A stretch of DNA of 11,352 nucleotides from an uncultured Alistipes sp. (GTDB taxonomy: Bacteria > Bacteroidota > Bacteroidia > Bacteroidales > Rikenellaceae). Below, in pieces: positions 1 to 6,732 of the stretch. The position numbers were made by a program, and so were the translations under genes. Location: contig URBJ01000076.1 in NCBI GenBank assembly GCA_900546005.1, forward strand, positions 1 to 11,352. Direction: 5' to 3'. The number at the start of each line of letters is the position of its first letter. The first letter of the stretch is position 1. The notes under the pieces are model-generated. The model did not search any database. It saw only the letters and a list, made by a program, of their open reading frames with translations, and was not told the origin of the DNA.

Positions 1-78
1 ATATTTTTCGAGGTTTTGTCGAGAATCATAATCTCTTCGGGTAAAGAAATAGATGAGAAGGGCGAAATACGTGTAAAG

Positions 79-100
79 AATGGATGCAATGTCATCCGTT
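79..100. promoter_or_regulatory. Imperfect palindrome just upstream of the -33 box (possible operator)
   Basis: Bases 79-86 can pair with 93-100 (eight pairs including one T-G wobble, core GGATG/CATCC) around a six-base loop. The palindrome ends four bases before the -33 element. An operator for a sugar-responsive regulator is one reading. A weak terminator of a gene lying left of the window is the other, because T-rich sequence follows. Nothing here decides between them, and no regulator gene is in the window. The rest of 1-159 holds nothing else I can support. Confidence 0.3.
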
Positions 101-104
101 TGGT

Positions 105-135
105 TTTGCTATTTACCTGTAAAATATTATATTTG
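105..135 (+). promoter_or_regulatory. Bacteroidetes-type promoter of the oxidoreductase/isomerase operon
   Basis: A TTTG at 105-108 is followed after exactly 19 bases by TATATTTG at 128-135. This matches the Bacteroidetes primary sigma factor consensus (TTTG or TTG, N19-21, TAnnTTTG). Transcription should begin a few bases after 135, leaving a leader of roughly 15-20 bases before the ATG at 160. The following genes lie 31 and 19 bases apart with no comparable box between them, so this is probably the promoter for all three. Confidence 0.75.
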
Positions 136-159
136 TACGAAACCTAAAAATTAACCTGA

Positions 160-1524
160 ATGGAAAAAGAGAAAAAATTCAAACTTAGTAGAAGAGACTT
201 TTTAAAGACTTCGGCCATAGGAGCTATCGGCACTTTAGGAACGTTCAGTATGCCGGCATGGATGTCCGGATGTGCGTCTTCGGAAGATAAGGCGCCTTTA
301 AGAGAGGTTTCGGTACCTGAAATTCTGGCCAGCGCACCGGACGGTCAACCGCTCAAGGCCGGTCTGATCGGTTGCGGAGGTCGCGGAACAGGTGCGGCTT
401 GCAACTTTTTGGATGCTGGACCGAACTTGCAGATTACCGCATTGGGCGATGTTTTTGAGGATAAACTGGCTGCATGCCGGCAGACATTGGCAGACCGGGG
501 GCAAGAGATTCCAGATGATAAGTGTTTCGTTGGTTTCGATGCATATAAAAAGGTGATCGATTCGGGTGTGGATGTGGTGCTGTTGTGTACGCCGCCCGTA
601 TTCCGGCCCGACCATTTCGATTATGCGATCGGGCAGGGCAAACATTGTTTTATCGAAAAGCCTTGTGCGGTCGATCCGGTCGGAGCAAAGAAGATATTGG
701 TAACGGCGAAAAAAGCCGAGCAAAAGGGTCTATCGGTAATCAGTGGTACGATCCGGCGCTCGCAGAAGGATTGCATTGAGACCTACCGGCGTGTGGCCGA
801 AGGGGCGATCGGGAAGATCGTTTCAGCCCATGTGACCCGTCTTGGAGGGGCTTTGTGGTATGTGAATCGTCGGCCCGAGTGGAACGATATGGAGTACATG
901 TTGCGCAACTGGGTGAACTTCTGCTGGACGTCGGGAGATCTGGTGGTCGAGCAGTTTGTCCATGAGATCGACATGATGACGTGGTTCCTTGGGGATATTG
1001 TGCCGGTTCGTGCCGAAGCCACCGGAGGACGTCAACGCCGGGTGACCGGAGATATGTATGACTTTTTCAGTATCGAGTATGTCTATGAAAACGGCATGCG
1101 GGCCCATTGTACCTCGCGCCAGATCAACGGCTGCGACACGACCCATAACGTGATGGTTTACGGGACGAAGGGCTATACGAACTGTTTCGATACGATCTAT
1201 AATCTGGATGGTAGCGTTGCGTGGAAATATCCGCATCCTGCGGCTGAAGATGCCGATCAGTCGATGGCGGTACCCGATCCCTACGTGCAGGAGCTGATCC
1301 GTCTGGTTACGGCGATCAGAACCAATACGCCGGTCAACGACGCGGAACAGCATGTCCGTTCGACGTTGATGGCCATCATGGGGCGTCAGTCGGCCTATAC
1401 CGGAAAATTTGTGACGTGGGATGAGATCATGGCTTCGGAGATGAAGCTCGGTCCCGATACGTATGAATTCGGTCCGGTGCCGGACATTCCAGAGACTCCG
1501 CCCGTAGCGGGAACTCCTGCTTAA
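160..1524 (+). CDS. Tat-exported Gfo/Idh/MocA family oxidoreductase, probable lipoprotein
   Basis: This 454-residue protein belongs to the NAD(P)-dependent Gfo/Idh/MocA sugar dehydrogenase family. It begins with a twin-arginine signal (SRRDFLK at residues 10-16), a hydrophobic stretch, and Cys38 in WMSGC, a loose lipobox, so it is probably exported folded with its cofactor and anchored to a membrane in the periplasm. The Rossmann nucleotide loop GCGGRG is at 71-76, the family EKP motif at 166-168 (Lys167 is the usual catalytic lysine), and the substrate-side segment with His268 and Asp271 at about 259-279. The last 18 residues are Pro-rich. It is the first gene of an operon with a TIM-barrel isomerase-like protein and a second oxidoreductase. 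I infer oxidation of a glycoside or free sugar, perhaps at C3. The family is certain; substrate and reaction direction are unknown. The ATG at 160 is the only start that gives a full Tat signal. Confidence 0.9.
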   Translation: MEKEKKFKLSRRDFLKTSAIGAIGTLGTFSMPAWMSGCASSEDKAPLREVSVPEILASAPDGQPLKAGLIGCGGRGTGAACNFLDAGPNLQITALGDVFEDKLAACRQTLADRGQEIPDDKCFVGFDAYKKVIDSGVDVVLLCTPPVFRPDHFDYAIGQGKHCFIEKPCAVDPVGAKKILVTAKKAEQKGLSVISGTIRRSQKDCIETYRRVAEGAIGKIVSAHVTRLGGALWYVNRRPEWNDMEYMLRNWVNFCWTSGDLVVEQFVHEIDMMTWFLGDIVPVRAEATGGRQRRVTGDMYDFFSIEYVYENGMRAHCTSRQINGCDTTHNVMVYGTKGYTNCFDTIYNLDGSVAWKYPHPAAEDADQSMAVPDPYVQELIRLVTAIRTNTPVNDAEQHVRSTLMAIMGRQSAYTGKFVTWDEIMASEMKLGPDTYEFGPVPDIPETPPVAGTPA

Positions 1525-1555
1525 GGTTCTGTATGTAGTTAAAAACGGAGACTTT

Positions 1556-2491
1556 ATGCAGCGAAGAGAATTTCTGAAAAAAGCTTTGGCCGGTGCGGGT
1601 GCGTTGGCTTTTTCGGGTTGGAGCCTTCAGGCGGCATCCTCTCCGCTGTGGACGGGTGCCGAAGGCGATGTGGATACAGAAGGAGACGCGGCGCAGCCGT
1701 TGCGCAAATCGATCATGTGGGGTACGGTCGGTATGGAGGGGTCGGTGCTGGACAAGTGTCGGGCCATCAAGGCGGCCGGATACGACGGGATCGAGCCCAA
1801 CAGCCACATGAATCGCGATGAAGTGTTGTCGGCCGTCGAGCAGACGGGACTTGTCGTTTCCAGTGTATGCAACATAGAGCATTGGAGCAAGCCCCTGTCG
1901 CACCCTGATGCGGCTGTCCGTCAGGAGGGTATCGAGGCCATGATCGTGGCGATGGAGGATGCCAAGGCATACGGTACGGACGCGGTATTGCTTGTGCCCG
2001 GAGTGGTCAGCGAAGAGGTGCCCTATGATGCCTGTTGGGAGCGCTCGACGGAGTGTATCAAGAAATTGGTTCCTGTGGCCGAAAAGCTAAAGGTAAAGAT
2101 TTGTCTGGAAAATGTTTGGAATAACTTTTTGTTGAGTCCGATCGAGGCCTGCTCCTATATCGATCAGTTTAAGAGTCCGTATGTGCGTTTCTATTTCGAT
2201 TGCGGAAACATTCTGGTGTATGGATGGCCCGAACAGTGGATTCCTATCTTGGGAAAACGTATCGGGAGAATCCATATCAAGGAGTTCAGCCGTGAGATTG
2301 CAGATCGGGAGGGCCGTTGGAATGGATTCAACGTGAAATTGACCGAGGGAAATGTGAACTGGGCGAAGGTAATGGAGCAGATCCGCAAGCACTATCGGGG
2401 CGGATGGTTGACGACCGAGCAGGGTGGTGGAGCCTCTCCCGAAGAGTTGCAGGACCTTTGTGCCCGGTTGGACCGGATTTTCGAGATGTAA
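1556..2491 (+). CDS. Tat-exported sugar phosphate isomerase/epimerase-like TIM-barrel protein
   Basis: This 311-residue protein has the xylose-isomerase-like TIM barrel (AP endonuclease 2 fold). A Tat signal opens it (QRREFLKKA at residues 2-10, then an Ala/Gly-rich hydrophobic stretch), with likely cleavage after LQA near residue 26, so it is soluble in the periplasm. The four metal ligands expected for the fold are visible: Glu185 (in LENVWN), Asp215 (in FDCGN), His240 (in RIHIKEF) and Glu288 (in TTEQG). The active site therefore looks intact, probably binding Mn2+ or another divalent ion. GGAG at 1547-1550 is a suitable ribosome site for the ATG at 1556. Sugar phosphates are not expected in the periplasm, so the database-style name is probably misleading. 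A role as 3-keto-glycoside lyase/hydratase or as an epimerase acting on the keto sugar made by the preceding oxidoreductase fits better. That is inference from context. Confidence 0.87.
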   Translation: MQRREFLKKALAGAGALAFSGWSLQAASSPLWTGAEGDVDTEGDAAQPLRKSIMWGTVGMEGSVLDKCRAIKAAGYDGIEPNSHMNRDEVLSAVEQTGLVVSSVCNIEHWSKPLSHPDAAVRQEGIEAMIVAMEDAKAYGTDAVLLVPGVVSEEVPYDACWERSTECIKKLVPVAEKLKVKICLENVWNNFLLSPIEACSYIDQFKSPYVRFYFDCGNILVYGWPEQWIPILGKRIGRIHIKEFSREIADREGRWNGFNVKLTEGNVNWAKVMEQIRKHYRGGWLTTEQGGGASPEELQDLCARLDRIFEM

Positions 2492-2510
2492 CCTTAATTT
2501 ATGCAGACGT

Positions 2511-3770
2511 ATGGGACAGGGAGCGATTACGGCCGTGGTGCTGGGAGCCAGCGGACGAGGAAAATTGTATGGCGATTATGCCTTGGAACATCCCGATGAG
2601 TTGAAGATCGTAGGGATTGCCGAATTGGTGGAGCTGCGCCGGCAGATGTATGGTGATAAATACGGTGTCCCGGTAGAGAATCGGGTGGCGACGTGGCAGG
2701 AGATGCTCGAACGTCCCAAATTTGCCGATGCGGTCATTATTGCTACGCCGGATCATCTGCACTATGAACCGTGTATGCGGGCGATCGATTTGGGGTACGA
2801 CATTCTGCTCGAAAAGCCGATCGCACAGACGCTCGAACAGTGTAGAAAATTAGTCGAATATGCGCGGAGCAAGAAAAAAATCGTCTGTCTGACCCATGTG
2901 CTGCGTTACTCTCCCTATTTTCTGAAATTGAAGGAGATGATCGATACGGGTCGGATCGGAGATCTTGTGAGCATCCAGCACTTCGAACCGGTGGACCACA
3001 TTCACATGTCGCACTCGTATGTGCGGGGCAGTTGGCACGATTCGGTCAAGAGTACGCCGCTGGTGTTGGCCAAGTCGAGCCACGATTTGGATATTCTGTA
3101 TTGGCTGATCGGCAAGCCGTGCCGCCGTGTCGTGGCCTTTGGTGGGCTGGGTCATTTCAAGGCAGAACACGCCCCGAAAGGGAGTACACTGCGTTGTACG
3201 GACGGATGTGCGGTTGAGTCGACGTGCCCGTTTTCAGCCCTGAAGATCTACTACCGGAATCGGACATGGCTCTATGTGTTTGATCTGCCCGAAGAGGAAC
3301 CTGCCCGAGGTGAGGCCATACTGAACTGCCTGAAAACAACCGATTATGGACGTTGCGTGTATCACTGCGACAACGATCAGCCGGATCATTTCGTGATGAG
3401 TATGGAGTTTGAGGACAACGTGACAGTAAACTTTTCGATCGAGGCCTTCACCTCGTACAGTGGGCGCCGTACCCGCATTATGGGAACGCGGGGCGATATT
3501 GTGGGCGATATGGAGCACTTTACGTTGACCGATTTTGCTACCGGCGAAAAGATGGTCTACGATGCGAATGCAGAGGATGCGGAGAACTACAAGGGGGCAG
3601 GACACGGGGGCGGTGATGCCGGCATGATCCGGGATTGGATCGAAGCGGTACGCCGTCAGGATGCTTCGGTTATGAGCACTCCGTTGGATGATTCATTGGA
3701 GAGTCACATCATGGCTTTTGCGGCGGAGCAGAGCCGGAAGAGCGGTCAGGTGGTCGAATTGGAACATTAG
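2511..3770 (+). CDS. Cytoplasmic Gfo/Idh/MocA family oxidoreductase with Cys-rich insert
   Basis: I place the start at the ATG at 2511, giving 419 residues (MGQGAITAVVLGASGRG...), because the dinucleotide-binding strand begins at once and an upstream in-frame start at 2424 would overlap the previous gene by about 70 bases and add 29 residues unlike the family. The ATG at 2501 is out of frame. The nucleotide loop GASGRG is at 12-17, EKP at 101-103, and the catalytic-region motif with Lys188, His191 and Asp194 at 188-194. No signal peptide is visible, unlike the two genes before it, so it is cytoplasmic. Residues 229-286 carry five conserved-looking cysteines (229, 233, 239, 282, 286), a pattern I recognise from one subgroup of this family. 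A likely role is reducing an imported keto sugar back to the ordinary sugar with NAD(P)H, or a further oxidation; substrate unknown. The stop at 3770 is followed by a terminator. Confidence 0.9.
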   Translation: MGQGAITAVVLGASGRGKLYGDYALEHPDELKIVGIAELVELRRQMYGDKYGVPVENRVATWQEMLERPKFADAVIIATPDHLHYEPCMRAIDLGYDILLEKPIAQTLEQCRKLVEYARSKKKIVCLTHVLRYSPYFLKLKEMIDTGRIGDLVSIQHFEPVDHIHMSHSYVRGSWHDSVKSTPLVLAKSSHDLDILYWLIGKPCRRVVAFGGLGHFKAEHAPKGSTLRCTDGCAVESTCPFSALKIYYRNRTWLYVFDLPEEEPARGEAILNCLKTTDYGRCVYHCDNDQPDHFVMSMEFEDNVTVNFSIEAFTSYSGRRTRIMGTRGDIVGDMEHFTLTDFATGEKMVYDANAEDAENYKGAGHGGGDAGMIRDWIEAVRRQDASVMSTPLDDSLESHIMAFAAEQSRKSGQVVELEH

Positions 3771-3797
3771 CCGTTTCATACATGAGTTAAAAGATAA

Positions 3798-3829
3798 GGG
3801 CATCCCTCGTATGGGATGCCCTGTTTTTT
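3798..3829 (+). terminator. Strong intrinsic terminator, probably bidirectional
   Basis: A perfect nine-base-pair stem (GGGCATCCC at 3798-3806 with GGGATGCCC at 3813-3821) closes a six-base loop and is followed by TGTTTTTT at 3822-3829. It ends the oxidoreductase operon 27 bases after its stop. On the other strand the same hairpin is followed by a moderately T-rich run (TTATCTTTT), so it may also stop transcripts from the convergent GH97 operon. The remaining 3830-3943 contains nothing else I can support. Confidence 0.9.
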
Positions 3830-3943
3830 ATCCCGCGAGATGATCTGAACGGGAATGAAGATTAAATGCTGATGACCGGAGTGAAGCCTTGGAGGTTTTC
3901 TATGTGTTCTCCTTAGAATCTCTCCGTCCGTCGGCTGTACACA

Positions 3944-5956
3944 TTATTCAGTGGGGTAGATCCGTGCGGCAAAACCTCCGCCCGGTGCCATTTTCAGTGT
4001 TATTTTCCGGTTCGAAGGGAGAGGTGCGACGACCTTTTTGTAGTCTCGGGCCGCACGGTCGGCATTGATTCCGTCCGTGAAGTATTCGATCTCGTAAGCG
4101 CCTTCACCGATAAATGACAGGTCCACCTCCAACTCCCGGGCAGTCCAGTCGGTCATGGCTCCGAGATACCATTCCGAACCCTTTTTGCGAGCCGTAACGA
4201 TATATTCTGCCACTTTGCCCTGCAGGATTTTCGTCTCATCCCAGACTGTCGGCACACCGGCAATGAATGCCGTACATTCGCTCTCTTGTCGATAGAGGGA
4301 TGGCGAGTCGCTCAGCATGTTGAGCGGGGCGTCGAAGACGACATACATGGCCAGTTGGCGGCAGCGTGTACCCTGACTCATCGGCTCGGAGTTGACCGGA
4401 CGGTAGTTTGATTTGCCGGCATTGCGCATGGCACCCGGAGTGTAGTCCATCGGACCGGCCAGCATCCGGATGAAGGGGATTGTCACGTCGTAGGTTACCA
4501 TGTCGGACGACGGAGCGGACCATTTCATCTGTTCTATGCCCCAAACTCCTTCGAAATTGAGCACGTTGGGGTAGGTTCTGTTCAGTCCGGTGGGTTTGTA
4601 GACGCCGTGGAAATCGACGATCATGTGGTGGTCGGCGCAGGTCTTTGCCGCACGGTACAGAAAATCGACCATCCACTGGTCGTCCCGGTTCATGTAGTCG
4701 ATCTTGAACCCTTTGATACCCATTTCGGCGTAGTGGCGGACCGCCTCCTCCATGTCCTTCTCGAAGGCATTGCAGCCGGCCCAAAGGATCAGTCCGACGT
4801 TTTTCGAGTTGCCGTAGGCGACCAGCTCCTTGAGGTCGATCTCCGGAACCACCTGCATCAGGTCCCCGGCTCCGTACACCGACCATCCGGCATCGAGAAT
4901 GATATACTCCAGACCGTATTCTGCCGCAAAGTCGATAAAGTATTTGTAGGTGTCGTTGTTGACTCCGGCGCGGAAGTCGACCCCATACAGATTCCAGTCG
5001 TTCCACCAGTCCCATGCCACCTTGCCGGGCTTGATCCACGACGGGTCTTCGATGCGGCAGGGGGAGGCCAGCCGGTAGACCATGTCGTTGTCGGCCAACT
5101 CTTCGTCCCGGTCGACGACGATGAAGGCCCGCCACGGAAATAACCGCGAGGCGGAGGTTCGGGCGATGTACTCCTCCCGCTCCCGGACATAAATGTAGAG
5201 CCGTTTTTTTGTATCGACTTCACAGCGGGACGGGTAGCGGGCGTAGATGGCTTCGAGGGTGGGACGGTCCGGATCGTTGTTAAGCATCATGCCCGGATAG
5301 TCCTCAAGGTCCGACTCCGTGATGCAGAGTTTGCCCTTCTCCTCCAAATCGATCAGCAGAGGCAGCATCTTCAGCCGGTTGGGATCCAGCTCGGTCAGTG
5401 TCTTTGTTGTATAGGTGTTTTCGAACGAGGCGTAGAATTGGTTTTCGAGCTTCTTGTTCGCATTGTTGACGTAGGCCGTGTAGGTTTTGTAGTCTTTCGG
5501 AAAACGGTAGGCAGCCGTCTCCTGTTCGATAATTGTTTCGCCCTTGCGGTCCAACCCGAATCGGTAGGCCATGCCGTCGTCATACATACGGAAGATTACG
5601 CTGTAATCGCCTTTGAATTTCAGTGTCAGTTCATTGTATCGATCCGTGACGGTATCTTTTCTATAACAGAGGGTAGGGATGGGGGTGTCGACCGATGTGC
5701 GGACGGTTTTTGCGACTTTCGCACCGACAAACAGCTGCTCGCTCTCTTGCAGGGTCTTTAGCGTCAGGCCGATTTTCGATGGAGAGACGATCTCCGCTCC
5801 ATCTTTGTAGAGCGAGAACCGGACGGAATCATCCACCGAGATCACTACCGACAGGTGGCTGTTCGGGGACTCAAGAGTGTAGCTTTTTTGGGCTTTTGCG
5901 GGGGCCCACAGCCATAAGCTCAGCATGGAGCAAAAAAGGATTCGATGTAGTTTCAT
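3944..5956 (-). CDS. Secreted GH97 family glycoside hydrolase, retaining type (alpha-galactosidase-like)
   Basis: This 670-residue protein has the usual GH97 length and layout: a signal peptide ending in APAKA (cleavage near residue 22), an N-terminal beta-sandwich to about 300, a catalytic TIM barrel from about 310 to 575, and a C-terminal beta domain. In GH97 the inverting SusB type uses glutamate bases, whereas the retaining BtGH97b type uses an aspartate nucleophile (Asp415) and acid/base Glu470. Here Asp420 (in KIDYM) and Glu475 (in GVWGIE) have the same 55-residue spacing. Gly451 (in DFHGVYKPTG) stands where SusB has Glu508, and Glu469 is the probable calcium ligand. I therefore infer a retaining enzyme acting on alpha-galactosides or similar alpha-linked residues in the periplasm. 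It is the last gene of an operon behind tcdA, with a 20-base gap and no clear Shine-Dalgarno sequence. No SusC/SusD partners are in the window. Family certain, substrate moderate. Confidence 0.93.
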   Translation of the reverse strand: MKLHRILFCSMLSLWLWAPAKAQKSYTLESPNSHLSVVISVDDSVRFSLYKDGAEIVSPSKIGLTLKTLQESEQLFVGAKVAKTVRTSVDTPIPTLCYRKDTVTDRYNELTLKFKGDYSVIFRMYDDGMAYRFGLDRKGETIIEQETAAYRFPKDYKTYTAYVNNANKKLENQFYASFENTYTTKTLTELDPNRLKMLPLLIDLEEKGKLCITESDLEDYPGMMLNNDPDRPTLEAIYARYPSRCEVDTKKRLYIYVREREEYIARTSASRLFPWRAFIVVDRDEELADNDMVYRLASPCRIEDPSWIKPGKVAWDWWNDWNLYGVDFRAGVNNDTYKYFIDFAAEYGLEYIILDAGWSVYGAGDLMQVVPEIDLKELVAYGNSKNVGLILWAGCNAFEKDMEEAVRHYAEMGIKGFKIDYMNRDDQWMVDFLYRAAKTCADHHMIVDFHGVYKPTGLNRTYPNVLNFEGVWGIEQMKWSAPSSDMVTYDVTIPFIRMLAGPMDYTPGAMRNAGKSNYRPVNSEPMSQGTRCRQLAMYVVFDAPLNMLSDSPSLYRQESECTAFIAGVPTVWDETKILQGKVAEYIVTARKKGSEWYLGAMTDWTARELEVDLSFIGEGAYEIEYFTDGINADRAARDYKKVVAPLPSNRKITLKMAPGGGFAARIYPTE

Positions 5957-5976
5957 AGGGTTAGTTTATTGAAGTT

Positions 5977-6732
5977 TTACAGGTTCGGATCGGATGATGA
6001 GAGCGGTCGGTCGAACGTGCCGGTCAGGTCGCGGATGACGACCGAGGCACAGTAGCAACCGAACAGTGCCGGCATGTAGGAGATGGTGCCGACGTTTGAC
6101 TTTTTGTTGGTCTCCTCGCAGGGAACGATGGCCTCCTTGCAGGGTGGTTCGGGCGAGAAGACGACGCGGAATCCGGTGCGGACTCCCTCTTTGTGGAGCC
6201 TTTTGCGCAGCATGTGGGCCAATGGGCAGTGGTGCGAGCGGGAAATGTCCTGAATCTCGATCTGTGTCGGATCGACTTTGGCTCCGGCTCCCATCGAGCT
6301 GATGATCGGGATACCCCGATGCAGCGCGCCGAGTATCAGGTTCAGCTTGGGGGAGAGGGTGTCGATGGCGTCAACAACGTATGAATAAGGAGCCCGATCG
6401 AGCAGGCGGTTGGTTGCTTCGTCGCGCACGTACTCCTGCAATACGGTCAGCTGGATCTCCGGATTTATGTCTTTGAGGCGGGCGGCCAGAATGTCGGCCT
6501 TGGGTTGTCCGATGGTGCTGTGGAGCGCGATCAGTTGTCGGTTGATGTTCGATTCCGACACCCGGTCCGCATCCACCAGTGTCAGGGTTCCGACGCCGCT
6601 TCGGGCCAGCATCTCGGCGGCATAGGCCCCGACACCGCCGAGTCCGACCACCAAGACGTGCGCCTCGTGCAGGCATTGCATCCGTTCGTCGCCCAACAGC
6701 AGTTGGGTCCTTATCTGCCATGCATCGTTCAT
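5977..6732 (-). CDS. tcdA: tRNA threonylcarbamoyladenosine dehydratase (TcdA/CsdL)
   Basis: This 251-residue protein belongs to the E1/MoeB/ThiF-like ATP-dependent adenylating family, YgdL/TcdA branch. It cyclises the t6A base at position 37 of ANN-decoding tRNAs to ct6A in the cytoplasm. The nucleotide loop GLGGVG is at 30-35, the SNINRQ motif typical of the branch at 61-66, the DAIDT segment at 121-125, and the MGAG segment at 147-150, with the family's C-terminal NVGTISYMPALFG at about 213-225. E. coli TcdA receives help from the CsdA/CsdE sulfur-transfer proteins; neither is encoded here. The ATG overlaps the stop of the preceding TatD-family gene in an ATGA arrangement, so the two are probably translationally coupled. 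Length and motifs are normal. Confidence 0.93.
   Translation of the reverse strand: MNDAWQIRTQLLLGDERMQCLHEAHVLVVGLGGVGAYAAEMLARSGVGTLTLVDADRVSESNINRQLIALHSTIGQPKADILAARLKDINPEIQLTVLQEYVRDEATNRLLDRAPYSYVVDAIDTLSPKLNLILGALHRGIPIISSMGAGAKVDPTQIEIQDISRSHHCPLAHMLRKRLHKEGVRTGFRVVFSPEPPCKEAIVPCEETNKKSNVGTISYMPALFGCYCASVVIRDLTGTFDRPLSSSDPNL

Noticed and set aside
1..147. Open frame running from the window edge to a TAA at 145-147 on the + strand
   Set aside because: Its 48 codons resemble no family I know and the sequence contains the operon's promoter; it may be the tail of an upstream gene but cannot be supported.
2424..2510. 29-codon N-terminal extension of the third gene
   Set aside because: It overlaps the end of the previous gene in another frame and precedes a complete Rossmann start at 2511; it is read-through of an open frame.
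4236..5135. 299-codon frame on the minus strand inside the GH97 gene
   Set aside because: Arg/Gly/Pro-rich shadow of the GH97 frame with no family resemblance; the GH97 frame explains the whole stretch.
3944..5956. Polysaccharide utilisation locus around the GH97 gene
   Set aside because: No SusC/SusD pair, sensor regulator or second glycoside hydrolase is present in the window.
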